From Begonia masoniana (taxonomy: Eukaryota > Streptophyta > Magnoliopsida > Cucurbitales > Begoniaceae): DNA of 64,000 bases. Position numbers and translations under genes: made by a program. Positions within the stretch are counted from its first letter, which is position 1. Every line of letters starts with the position of its first letter. The notes under the pieces are model-generated. The model searched no databases. It was not told where the DNA came from and saw only the letters and a program-made list of their open reading frames with translations. The DNA is taken from contig CM039506.1 in assembly GCA_022432975.1 (NCBI GenBank), forward strand, positions 13,958,006 to 14,022,005. The letters are read 5' to 3'. Positions 1 through 26,097 of this stretch are shown one piece after another.

Positions 1-2
1 CC

Positions 3-1010
3 AAAGGACATGATAGTATTTGGGTCGTGATTGACAGAATGACCAAGTCAGCTCACTTCTTACCTGTAAAGATGACCTACACAATGGACCAACTGGCAAA
101 CTTGTATGTTCAAGAAATTCTAAGGTTACATGGAACACCGGTATCCATTGTCTCTGATCGTGACCCCAGGTTCACCTCACGATTTTGGAAAAGTTTGCAA
201 GGCACGTTAGGAACAAAGTTAACCTTCAGTACTGCATTTCATCCACAGACAAATGGCCAATTAGAGAGGACCATTCAGATACTTGAGGATATGTTGAGAG
301 CATGTGTGTTGGACTTTCAGACAACTTGGAATAGACATCTACCGTTAGTTGAATTTTCTTACAACAACAGTTATCAGTCCACCATTGGTATGGCACCTTA
401 TGAAGCGCTTTATGGCAGGAGATGCAGGTCACCCTTGTATTGGGATGAGGTTGGCGAAGCAAAGCTCTTGGGCCCTGAGATCTTGCAGCAAATGTCAGAT
501 AAGATCGCCATTATTAGAAACAGGATTATGACTTCACAAAGTCGACAGAAGAGTTATGCAGACCAAAGGAGGAGAGACCTCGAGTTTGCTGTTGGTGATG
601 AAGTCTTCCTGAAGATTTCACCATTTAAAGGAGTGCTAAGATTTGGCAAGAAAGGGAAACTTAATCCACGATTCATTGGACAATTCCTTGTTTTGGCAAA
701 GGTTGGAAACACAGCTTACAGATTACAATTACCTCCGTCATTGGAGAAGGTTCATAATGTTTTTCATGTGTCAATGCTAAGGAAATGCATACGCGATCCA
801 ACGCATGTTGTGGTGCCATCAGAAATCGAAATTGAACCGACTTTGGAGTATGAGGAGAAACCGGTACAAATTTTGGATTCTGCAGTAAAAACTCTAAGGA
901 ACAAGGAAATCCCATTGGTGAAAGTTTTGTGGACAAACCACGGCATTGAAGAAGCCACTTGGGAGCGGCGACAGGACATGTTGGACAATTATCCGGAGTT
1001 ATTTACTTAA
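3..1010 (+). CDS. Ty3/gypsy chromovirus polyprotein, 3' part (integrase + chromodomain), partial
   Basis: This is the C-terminal part of a retrotransposon pol polyprotein. The frame is open from base 3 to the stop at 1008-1010 (335 residues), so the true start lies left of the window. Visible parts in order: integrase core with the second catalytic Asp (SDRDPRF, near base 160) and the catalytic Glu (QLERT, near base 265), separated by the canonical 35 residues; the integrase C-terminal domain (VGDEVFLK to NVFHVSMLRKC); and a chromodomain-like tail (VKVLWTNHGIEEATWE). That tail is typical of the Tekay/Del chromovirus clade. The first catalytic Asp lies upstream of the window. No stops or frameshifts are seen, and the polypurine tract and LTR follow directly, so this is the best-preserved coding segment of any element here. 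In this family the protein inserts the cDNA, and the chromodomain is thought to steer it to heterochromatin. Confidence 0.93.
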   Translation, partial: KGHDSIWVVIDRMTKSAHFLPVKMTYTMDQLANLYVQEILRLHGTPVSIVSDRDPRFTSRFWKSLQGTLGTKLTFSTAFHPQTNGQLERTIQILEDMLRACVLDFQTTWNRHLPLVEFSYNNSYQSTIGMAPYEALYGRRCRSPLYWDEVGEAKLLGPEILQQMSDKIAIIRNRIMTSQSRQKSYADQRRRDLEFAVGDEVFLKISPFKGVLRFGKKGKLNPRFIGQFLVLAKVGNTAYRLQLPPSLEKVHNVFHVSMLRKCIRDPTHVVVPSEIEIEPTLEYEEKPVQILDSAVKTLRNKEIPLVKVLWTNHGIEEATWERRQDMLDNYPELFT

Positions 1011-1038
1011 GCAATTTTCGAGGACGAAAATTTTGTTT

Positions 1039-1051
1039 AAGGAGGGGTGGA
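1039..1051 (+). promoter_or_regulatory. Polypurine tract of element 1
   Basis: AAGGAGGGGTGGA lies directly before the TGTAACACCC terminus of the LTR and 28 bases after the pol stop. In LTR retrotransposons this RNase-H-resistant purine run primes plus-strand DNA synthesis. Position and composition both fit, and it matches the tract at 56923-56934 of element C. Confidence 0.85.
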
Positions 1052-1747
1052 TGTAACACCCGAGTTACGACTAGGTAATTTTCCTAACTGCATTAACGGT
1101 CATGAACATTTAATCTTCGCGGTTTAGAATGTTAAGACAAGTGTAATTAATTACATGTGGGTTTAAACTAGGTCAAGTGGCAAAGTTGTAATAATAGAGG
1201 GCTTAGACCGATATTTAAAGGAAGTGGAAATGATTTAAACCTCATTAACTCACTGTAGCCGACATCCTCCATTCTCGGCGATTCCTTCTCTCGCAAGCTC
1301 TCGCCCTCTGCCTGCCTGTAATCCTTCCTTCGACGATCAGTTCCCTTGCTATTTCTCGGTTACCTTACGCTCGAGGTATGAGTTAGACAATGTAGTTATC
1401 AGTTAATCGTTTAGCTCTGTTTTCAGCTTGAACCCGTAACTCAAATCCTTAAACAACAGGGTAATAATATAGTTCATTGTTAATCTGAGAGTGGTAATGT
1501 CATTCCGAATCAGTTTTGGACATTTAAAAACAATCAACCATGAGTAACCGGTAGTCGAATCTGTCTATTTCAGTTCTTGGATTTCAGATTTTGCACAGAG
1601 CGTTAGACTAAGGATTCAGGATGGCTTTGTCTATTAGACCCTAGGATGACTTGAGGTTAGAACTTATAGGACTTTGTTTTAATTACTGCAATGTGAATGT
1701 TTTAGGTGAAGAAGTTTGAAGAGAAAGAGCTCAAAGTGCTAAGGAGA

Positions 1748-1795
1748 CCAGGTAAGTGAATGTATAGGTTTCCCGGTCAATAGGACCCTACATCA
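1748..1795 (+). promoter_or_regulatory. Splice-donor-like site with downstream hairpin (LTR A1)
   Basis: CCAGGTAAGT is followed by GGTC-AATAG-GACC (1775-1787) and CTACATC. The same arrangement occurs in LTRs A2, B, C (both copies), F and H. This suggests a selected feature of the LTR leader, possibly a 5'-leader intron donor. Function is inferred only. Confidence 0.5.
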
Positions 1796-2886
1796 AAGGA
1801 TGCTAGGTAGAAACTCATACGATGATCAGTAGTTCTTTCATGTTACTATCTAGCATTTATGTTAATGAGTAATTCGATGGTAAGTTTTCACACGGGTTGA
1901 TTGTTCTGTCCTCTAGCTAGGATGAGTTAAAGAATCTCATGCTCATGCATTATCAATGTTTTATGCACACGAAAATGTTTTAAAAGCATGTTTCTCATGA
2001 ACAAGATAAGATGATAAAATCCCTACAACGTGGATGAGTGAGGGTTGGGGGCGGTTCGGCGTATGTCACAGTCCGCAGTAGGACATATGAATACGACCCG
2101 CAGTAGGGACCATGATCAAACTCACTGTCGAACCCCCTTTACCGGCACAAATCCTCTCTCATCCCACACAACATGAACAATGATATGAATGATGAAGATG
2201 GTTCAGCGATATGAACAATGATATGAAAGATGAATACGATCTATGATTATGAATGATGAATACGAACAAGAACATGAACCAGAAATGATTTATGAGCATG
2301 TTTTCTCTGAATTATGCATTCATGCACTCGTGATAGTATTGCATTCCTTACTAAGCCTTAGGCTTACAGTTACACCTTATGATGTAGGTGAAGAACATTC
2401 AGGTGAGGATTTCAAAATCAATGAGGATGTTTAGGATTGGCTGCTGGATGGTGTTCAAGGTGCAAGTCTGTGGCTGGATGGTGATGGAAACTCTGGTTTA
2501 TGCTCTATGAACGTTAGTAATGATCTTTAATATAGAAGTATAAATGGAATGAAGTTGTGTTATGGTACCGGGATTTGGAATTGTCTGGTGGTTACTGAAT
2601 TGAGGATGGTACAATTTATGAATATCTTTTGTTTAAGACTTCCGCTATAGGTACTCTGAGGGAATCATTGATTTCTGTTTTATAGAAATGTTAAGTCTGG
2701 AAAGTTTGAGACTTGCTTATGATCATGTCTATTGAGAGACGTTGTTTAGTCTTATCGGTAAGGGTACGTGCGTCTCTATCGGTAGGTGCAGAGTGTTTTC
2801 CTATCGGTAGAAGTAGTGAGATTTCTATCGGTAGATATCGTGTGTTTCAATCGGGTGATGAAGGAGTATTTTCTTCTGTCGTCTAG

Positions 2887-4190
2887 TCATCGGCAGATGT
2901 AGTTTATATATCTCCCTGCTGATGTCATCGGCAGATACAGTTTATATATTCCCCTGCTGATTTCATCGGCAGATACAGTTTGTTTATCTTCCTGCTGACG
3001 TCATCGGCAGATACAGTTTGTTTATCTTCCTGCTGACGTCATCGGCAGATACAGTTTGTTTATCTTCCTGCTGACGTCATCGGCAGATACAGTTTGTTTA
3101 TCTTCCTGCTGACGTCATCGGCAGATACAGTTTGTTTATCTTCCTGCTGACGTCATCGGCAGATACAGTTTGTTTATCTTCCTGCTGACGTCATCGGCAG
3201 ATACAGTTTGTTTATCTTCCTGCTGACGTCATCGGCAGATACAGTTTGTTTATCTTCCTGCTGACGTCATCGGCAGATACAGTTTGTTTATCTTCCTGCT
3301 GACGTCATCGGCAGATACAGTTTGTTTATCTTCCTGCTGACGTCATCGGCAGATACAGTTTGTTTATCTTCCTGCTGACGTCATCGGCAGATACAGTTTG
3401 TTTATCTTCCTGCTGACGTCATCGGCAGATACAGTTTGTTTATCTTCCTGCTGACGTCATCGGCAGATACAGTTTGTTTATCTTCCTGCTGACGTCATCG
3501 GCAGATACAGTTTGTTTATCTTCCTGCTGACGTCATCGGCAGATACAGTTTGTTTATCTTCCTGCTGACGTCATCGGCAGATACAGTTTGTTTATCTTCC
3601 TGCTGACGTCATCGGCAGATACAGTTTGTTTATCTTCCTGCTGACGTCATCGGCAGATACAGTTTGTTTATCTTCCTGCTGACGTCATCGGCAGATACAG
3701 TTTGTTTATCTTCCTGCTGACGTCATCGGCAGATACAGTTTGTTTATCTTCCTGCTGACGTCATCGGCAGATACAGTTTGTTTATCTTCCTGCTGACGTC
3801 ATCGGCAGATACAGTTTGTTTATCTTCCTGCTGACGTCATCGGCAGATACAGTTTGTTTATCTTCCTGCTGACGTCATCGGCAGATACAGTTTGTTTATC
3901 TTCCTGCTGACGTCATCGGCAGATACAGTTTGTTTATCTTCCTGCTGACGTCATCGGCAGATACAGTTTGTTTATCTTCCTGCTGACGTCATCGGCAGAT
4001 ACAGTTTGTTTATCTTCCTGCTGACGTCATCGGCAGATACAGTTTGTTTATCTTCCTGCTGACGTCATCGGCAGATACAGTTTGTTTATCTTCCTGCTGA
4101 CGTCATCGGCAGATACAGTTTGTTTATCTTCCTGCTGACGTCATCGGCAGATACAGTTTGTTTATCTTCCTGCTGACGTCATCGGCAGAT
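2887..4190 (+). repeat. 38-bp tandem array (about 34 units), TGACGTCA in each core unit
   Basis: The array is a head-to-tail repeat of a 38-bp unit containing CATCGGCAGATACAG and CTTCCTGCTGACGTCA. The first two or three units (2887-2990) are diverged, and looser relatives (CTATCGGTAG) extend left to about 2750. From about 2990 the units look identical. Each core unit contains the palindrome TGACGTCA, a canonical plant bZIP (C-box/CRE) site, about 32 times in all. The array lies inside LTR A1, downstream of the conserved TAAGC...GCTTA block. A diverged core-to-edge gradient is typical of unequal exchange. Confidence 0.95.
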
Positions 4191-4278
4191 GCCCTTGGGT
4201 TTTAATTTCCCCAGCCAAATGTCTTATTTTATTGTCTAGGTTCTAAATGTGACTACAGAATTAGTATTTCCGCTGCTT

Positions 4279-8764
<4,486 letters not shown>

Positions 8765-9898
8765 TCTATTTCTCTGCTTCGAATTGGGTTTTCTATATTC
8801 TTCTTTCTCCGACTCTCTTCCTGTCTATAAAAACAGAATGAAAAATGGAGGAACTGAATTAATGGCGGATGAAGACAAAGTAATATGGGCTTTTAGGAGG
8901 ATTAACGAAACAGCTAAGATTTCAAGTCTTCCATTGCATATGACTAGGAAGAAAGATCCAGACGAACCCACTCCTTATTTTCTCTCTCTACCTCTCTCTT
9001 TCTCTCACTTAAATGCAGAGTGCAGAAAGAGAAAACTGCAAGCTGGGTTTCTGGGGTGCCACTCTAAAGGGGAGGAAGGAAGGAGGGAGAAGGCCCCTAA
9101 TAAAGCTTTCACTCTTCACCTGGTTGTGTTGAAGCTGGAGGCATGGCTGCCATTTATCTGCATATTTATTGATCCCACCCTTTCCTTTTTCAAAGCATTC
9201 TCTCCTAGCACTTGTCTATTTTTTATTGCTAACCATAACTTTTCACCTAATAATTTTTAAACTATGATCCAACCTTGCTGCTCAAACAATTAAAATATTT
9301 TGAACGTTAGGTGTGCATTATTGAGATGTTTAGAATCTGCCAAAATCAAACTTTTTTGTTAGAGTCAAGGAAAATATAAATAAAGTGAAAGTCAACATAT
9401 GTAGTTCCCAAAAGTTGTCGACTTTTGACTTTTTTTATGATTCATTTGAGTCTGTTTATAGTTTTTCATTTTTCACAAAAATGTTTTTTTAAATAAACAA
9501 AGGGGAGATGACAAGGTCCATGTGCCCTACAGTTCATACATAGTTCCTATTATTCATGGATGGATAATGCTAACATATTATTAATTTCATAATAATGATC
9601 TAAGATCATGGCAAACTATTAAACCTATAATCAACTCAAGATTGATCGATATTCTGACATTAAAATAATATTAGATCTGGCCTAGTGGGACTTAACCTTT
9701 GGAACATGCTTGAGCTTAGAAACAATTGTGAATTGGTCCCCAAACTTTGTCCAGTTGGCCGGACCGAGGCTTATCATTTTCTTTTTTATTTTTACAAAAT
9801 TTTGTAACCGATGCCTCGGGCGCTAAATACAAGCGTTCAACCCAATAGATTAGCTCGTGGCTAGAAAGTCTAACTCGTCGTGAGAGATCATTAGTAAT
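8765..9898 (-). promoter_or_regulatory. Upstream region of the BBX gene
   Basis: This is about 1.1 kb of apparently single-copy, AT-rich sequence between the BBX start codon and the terminus of an LTR at 9899. Read on the minus strand, it holds a GA-rich leader (8980-9010) typical of plant 5' UTRs and a weak TATA-like ATAAATAT near 9165. No repeat or coding segment is recognised. The 238-codon plus-strand frame at 8544-9260 overlaps exon 1 antisense and has no family features. Confidence 0.45.
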
Positions 9899-14113
<4,215 letters not shown>

Positions 14114-14744
14114 TTAACCTCTCTGGAATCCGATTCCAGAGAGCAACCATTTCTCAATTTTCTACCCAATTCCTCATTCTTCCACCATTTTTCATCAATT
14201 ACCATAATCACTTGTAAACTAAACTTAATCGACTTACAGCGGACTTTGCGAAATCCAACCGCGTGGATAGCTCTAAAAACTGAGCATATCCGTAACAACC
14301 TAAAAACATTTCAAAACATTTTCATAACGTTTAACTAACAGATTAAACCAAACAATTCAATATACCGTTTATAAAATAGATTTCCAAAACATTCAGTAAA
14401 CAGTTTAAACCAAAGAGTTTTACATACAATTACTAAAACCTTTTCTAACTCCTATCCAAATCCAAACAATCTAAAATACTCTATACGATTATCAGTTCAA
14501 AACATCTCAAAATAACCCCAAACCCTCAAAACACGTATATACTTCCCCCACGGGTCGGTAAAGCATCGACTGCGCAACACACCACCGCAACCCATCTTCC
14601 GTCAACTGCCTCATGCCTCAGGAGGAGGAATGTCCTCACCTGTTTCCTGTAAACACAACCAGACAGACATCTTGAGATAATTAAACTCAGTACGCTCTAG
14701 TAAAGCAAGCATGCTGTGCAGTGAATCTGTAAATCATGCATTGT

Positions 14745-15275
14745 TTTCTTTACTTTACTTTACTTTGCTTTGCTTTGCTTTGCTTTGCTTTGCTTTGCTT
14801 TGCTTTGCTTTGCTTTGCTTTGCTATAAACTGTATACCGATTTCTTTGCTTTGCTATAAACTGTATACCGATTTCTTTGCTTTGCTTTGCTATAAACTGT
14901 ATACCGATTTCTTTGCTTTGCTTTGCTATAAACTGTATACCGATTTCTTTGCTTTACTTTGCTTTGCTTTGCTTTGCTTTGCTTTGCTTTGCTTTGCTTT
15001 GCTTTGCTTTGCTTTGCTATAAACTATATACCGATTTCTTTACTTTGCTTTGCTATAAACTGTATACCGATTTCTTTGCTTTACTTTGCTATAAACTGTA
15101 TACCGATTTCTTTGCTTTACTTTGCTATAAACTGTATACCGATGGGCCATTTAAACTATATACCGAAGGGTCATTCTTTCTTTGCTTTGCTTTGCTTTGC
15201 TTTGCTTTGCTTTGCTATAAACTGTATACCGACGGGCCATTTAAACTATATACCGAAGGGTCATTCTTTCTTTGT
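14745..15275. repeat. TTTGC pentamer array with interspersed TATAAACTGTATACCGAT units
   Basis: The array has runs of the pentamer TTTGC (14768-14825, 14950-15018, 15180-15214) interrupted by repeated insertions of TATAAACTGTATACCGAT. Near its right end are two copies of a roughly 58-bp segment (15127-15192 and 15215-15274) containing GGGCCATTTAAACTATA. Frame-independent pentamer translation gives false LLCFA peptides. Confidence 0.93.
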
Positions 15276-15502
15276 ATTTATTTTAAAACATCGTGCAGAA
15301 ATTCATTTTTCATGATCTTTAAAAAAACACGTGATGCATGAGCAGATTTGAACATAATATAACTATACAATACAATAAACAAGCAACATGTATACCATCC
15401 AGACCGAAACAGAATAACCTATAACAATTTAAAACCTAACTACCCGACCAAAGCAATTAAAACAAACAATCCATTAAGATCCTCGACGCTACATCGAAGT
15501 AC

Positions 15503-15543
15503 GGTGTAGGCCAATCGGCCAGAGAAGATCACGAGAACTTACC
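15503..15543 (-). promoter_or_regulatory. Splice-donor-like site with downstream hairpin (LTR F)
   Basis: On the minus strand, GAGGTAAGT (15545-15537) is followed by GGCC-GATT-GGCC (15520-15509) and TACACC (15508-15503). The arrangement matches LTRs A1, A2, B, C and H. Confidence 0.5.
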
Positions 15544-16537
15544 TCGCGTTCGTTGCAGCTCAAGCTCCGTCCACGAGCGTTGTTCGTCTGAGGCAAATTT
15601 ACAATATTATCAATATGACGCATCTGAACTCCCAATTGTCCAATTTAATAAAATTCTTAACTAAGGAACTTTCCTAAAGTTCTAACTTAATTAATCTAGA
15701 CGTTTAAACGACCAATTCACGCTCGATGGTTCAAAATCACAATTCACGAACATTTCTCGAAAATCCCTAATTTCTCGAATTTAACATTTTTCCACAATTC
15801 AATTTAACTTCGTCCAATAACGTCAAATACGTTCAATATATACTTAATCACGGCTAACCTATTAATTACGAGCCCTAATTTGCGTTTTTAACGAAAAATA
15901 CCAAAACCCTAATTTGAAACCCTAACTCTAAATCGAACCGAGAACTCGAAATAAACGTTCAGAGATTGTAGGTACATACCGAGGGTAGCGAGAGGAGAAG
16001 AAATGACGAGGAACGGAAGAGAAACAGAGGAGATCGGAGGTCGGAGAGGTTGAATCGCCGCGGCTGGAGGATGAAGAAATCGCCTCTGGAAATCACGGAG
16101 GAAGAGAAATGAAGAAGAAAGAGGGTTTGTGTAATTTTTATAAAATTTGGTTTGGCAAATTACCATTTTGCCCTTACATGTTTTTATATTCGTTCGTCCT
16201 TCGGTTCGTTAATCGTCCGACTATTCAGGTTCACCAAATTTCCATATTTTACCAATAAGTCCAACTTATTATTAGAGATTTATTAAGACTGTCCGTTCGC
16301 AATTCGGACCTCGTTTACTATTCTTATTAAAACGTCCTTTACATTACGATAAACGTATTTACTCGGAATATAGCGTTTAATCTCCGAAAATTCCCAGAAT
16401 TTCCTTAAAATTCTTATTAATCGTTAGGATCATAATGACGCTTTCCATTTGCGAAACTGATTTGATTTGACATATTTACTAAAATGTCATTATATATTAA
16501 AATAATAATATCCAGAAAAGCTGGATATTACATTGAT

Positions 16538-16924
16538 TGTGATGACCCGAATGGAATCTGTACGTATGTGTACGACTGCGGGGCAAACCTCGGGTTGCGG
16601 GGTGGATGGATCCCGTACTCGAGTATAGGCGAATCCCGGGTCGTAAAAGAGGGGGTCGTCACAATCCCACATCGCTTGAGGAAGTATATGGAAATGAAAC
16701 ATATGTAAAGAGACCCTCCCAACATAGCAAGACGCGTTTTGGAGCTCAATTGACGACGGATCCCATAAGAACTCCGAAGTTAAGAGGGCTTCGGCGAAAG
16801 TAATTCCAGGTTGGGTGACCTTCCGGGAAGTGCTCTCGCCAAACAAAGCCGTGAGGGGAGGATATTGGGCTGCGACCCAATCCCCAGAGCGGACAATATC
16901 TTGCTGGGATGAGGGGTCGTTACA
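16538..16924 (+). mobile_element. Cassandra-type TRIM LTR, probably solo
   Basis: The sequence runs from TGTGATGACC to GGGTCGTTACA (387 bp). It contains CCCACATCGCTTGAGG, GACGCGTTTTGGAG and then a 5S-rRNA-like segment (16758-16836). This order is characteristic of Cassandra terminal-repeat retrotransposons in miniature, whose LTRs carry RNA polymerase III promoter sequence taken from 5S rRNA. No primer-binding site follows and no polypurine tract precedes, so a solo LTR or a fragment is likely. It is longer than the LTRs usually reported for the family. I find no matching 5-bp target duplication: the left side is TTGAT and the right side does not match. Confidence 0.78.
16758..16836 (+). ncRNA. 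5S-rRNA-derived internal promoter segment inside the Cassandra-type LTR
   Basis: GGATCCCATAAGAACTCCGA, then AGTTAAGAGGGCTTCGGCGA, then GGTTGGGTGACCTTCCGGGA follow the 3' two thirds of plant 5S rRNA in order. They include the A-box, intermediate-element and C-box region. Several substitutions (for example GAGGGCTTCGGC) and the missing 5' part show it is not a functional 5S gene. In Cassandra this segment is thought to drive polymerase III transcription and 5S-like folding. Confidence 0.8.
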
Positions 16925-16927
16925 ACA

Positions 16928-17430
16928 GTAAAGCGCACTGTTCATATGAATAGTGCCGCTGATTGCTCGCCTCTCAAGGGGCGAGCAATCGGCCCCTTCA
17001 TTGGAATTTTGGCAAAAACGTTCGCCCAGGAGCGAACTTTTACCCTTAGGCGATTGTTCGCCCCTGTGGGGCGACTAATCGCCCCGAAGAGGACCTCGAC
17101 GACCGACTTAGGCATCAGAGAAAGCATCGGAGTTGGGCCTGATCGAGCAGTCGAAGACTGTCGATTGTCGGGCATCAGAGATGACTCAGCTGCTCAGGGT
17201 CCCGAGCTGTCCTTGACCGAGTCAGCTCGCGAGCAGGCTCGCGAGCAAGCTCGTTGAGCCCAGTCATCGATGGCTCGCTAGCCCGGATGGCCGAGCTCGG
17301 CTCGGCTAGTCAATGTGACCCGAGCCAAACCGACTCATTACTGTAGCGAGCCGAGCTTGGCTCGACCCGCTACAGTAACGAGTCGAGCGGGCGGGCTGCA
17401 AGCCAGCCCGCCCGTTTAACATCTCTAGCC
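16928..17430. other. GC-rich hairpin cluster, unclassified
   Basis: About 500 bp, markedly GC-rich against AT-rich surroundings, contains a series of inverted repeats: GATTGCTCGCC/GGCGAGCAATC (16961-16990), GTTCGC/GCGAAC (near 17020-17040), a TTCGCCCC/GGGGCGA pair (near 17057-17075), GCTCGCGAGC palindromes (near 17225-17250) and GGGCGGGCT/AGCCCGCCC (near 17390-17415). The 103- and 77-codon frames on the two strands are probably chance frames in GC-rich DNA. It could be an internal piece of a non-autonomous element. I do not recognise it. Confidence 0.5.
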
Positions 17431-24408
<6,978 letters not shown>

Positions 24409-24568
24409 TGTAACACCCGACATTTCGGCCAGGTGATTCTCTGACCATTTTCATTGTCACCCTCTTATTTAACCTTTATGATATAAATTTAATGTTAAGA
24501 CAAATTTATTACAAGTAAAGTAAAACTAGGTTGGGTGGCAGCTTTGTAATTAAGATTGATGGGTTGAG

Positions 24569-24576
24569 TATAAATA
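24569..24576 (+). promoter_or_regulatory. TATA box of LTR A2
   Basis: TATAAATA sits about 160 bp from the LTR start and upstream of a CT-rich leader. LTR A1 has the weaker ATATTTAAAG at the matching place. In this element class the pol II promoter lies in the LTR. Activity is not shown. Confidence 0.55.
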
Positions 24577-25103
24577 GAAAATGGAAACCTTAAACCTCAT
24601 TTTATTACCACTGTAGCCGACATTCCCTCTCGGCGATTCCTTCTCTCCCAAGCTTTTGCTCTCGGCTACCAGAATCTTCCCTCGCTGACGGCTGGTTTCA
24701 GCCTGCTTTTCTCTGCAAATCCGCACCTGAGGTATGAGATGGACAATGTAGTCATTTATTAGTGATTAAAGTTCTGCTTTCAGCTCGGCATTTGAGTTCG
24801 GAATTTTCTTAGCAGTGGCCGAGTAGTTTAAGACCCTTTTAAGTCTGAGAGTAGGAATGTCATCCCAAATCGATTCTGAACATTTCAAAGTAACCAACTC
24901 GGATTTAATCAATGGTAAAACCTGTCCACCTAGTTTCAGATTTCATACTGCAGTGTGTCAAACAGAGGATTCGGAGTAATCTTAGCTATTAGAGTCCTAG
25001 GACGATTTATGAATAGAACTATTAGGACCTTTGTTTAACTACTGTAATGTACATGTTTTAGGTGAAGAAGTTTAAAGGGAAGAAGCTCGGATTGCTAAGG
25101 AAA

Positions 25104-25153
25104 CCAGGTAAGTGAATGTATTAAGGTTTCCGGCCACTAGGGGCCCTACACCG
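25104..25153 (+). promoter_or_regulatory. Splice-donor-like site with downstream hairpin (LTR A2)
   Basis: CCAGGTAAGT is followed by CGGCC-ACTAG-GGGCC (25131-25145) and CTACACC. This is the same arrangement as in A1, B, C, F and H. Confidence 0.5.
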
Positions 25154-26097
25154 CAAGGGTATTAGGAAATCATTGAGATGTTAGTCTGTTGACTATGATT
25201 AGCTATTACTATGACATGATGAAATTGGAGTAAGAAGATGTTAGGTTACGAGATGTTATGCTTGTCCTTATGATATGACTTCTCTCTATGAACTTTATGT
25301 CCATGCACTGTGTCCATGTTATGATTTAGTTGAGAACATGAAAAGCAAATGTAACCAAGATTAAGTGCGAGCGGGGAAAAGACTATGTTATGTATGACTC
25401 GCGAAATCTCCCACTGGTGGAGGCCGAGTTAATGATGTGTATGACTCGCGAAATCTCCCACTGGTGGAGGCCGAGTTAATGATATGTATGGCTCGCGAAT
25501 TCTCCCACTGGGGGGAGGCCGAGTGATGTATTATGATTGCCGCGATAGGCAAATGATTATGTATGACTGCCGCGATAGGCAAATGACTATGTACCCCTGT
25601 CTTCCTCCCTCGTCTCCTGCCTTAATACATATCATGTAAATAATGAAAATGAACGTGAATGAAGAAGGTTTATGAACTTGTGTTCTTTAATTTGTGCACT
25701 CATGTATATCGGTCAGTATGCATTCCTTACTAAGCATTAGGCTTATAGTTGAACCTTATGGTGTAGGTGAAGAAGGTTCAGGTGAGGATACTATGTTCAA
25801 AGAGGATGCTTAAGGCTGTTGCTGGTGGAAGCTCAAAATGACAGTGCAGGACTGGAAAGGCGATTGATGACCCCTGGTTAATGCTCTTTTGTTTCAGTAT
25901 AATAAAGGATATAAAAGTTTAAGTAGGATGAGATTATGTTATAATGTTGAGCTTTGAGACTGTCTAGTTGATTTACTGAGTTAGGACTGATTTTATAGAC
26001 TTATAAATGATCTTTACTTAAGTCTTCCGCTATATGCTTCTGAATGGTTGTGGTATTCTTCTGTTGAAGAAGTCGTTTGATGGTTTAGTCTTCCGGC

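Noticed and set aside
16758..16836. Functional 5S rRNA gene
   Set aside because: The 5' third is missing and several conserved positions are changed. The surrounding LTR motifs identify it as the Cassandra promoter segment.
16484..17257. Several 60-150-codon frames around the Cassandra-type LTR and the hairpin cluster
   Set aside because: They overlap repeat sequence on both strands with no domain. Long frames are expected by chance in GC-rich DNA.
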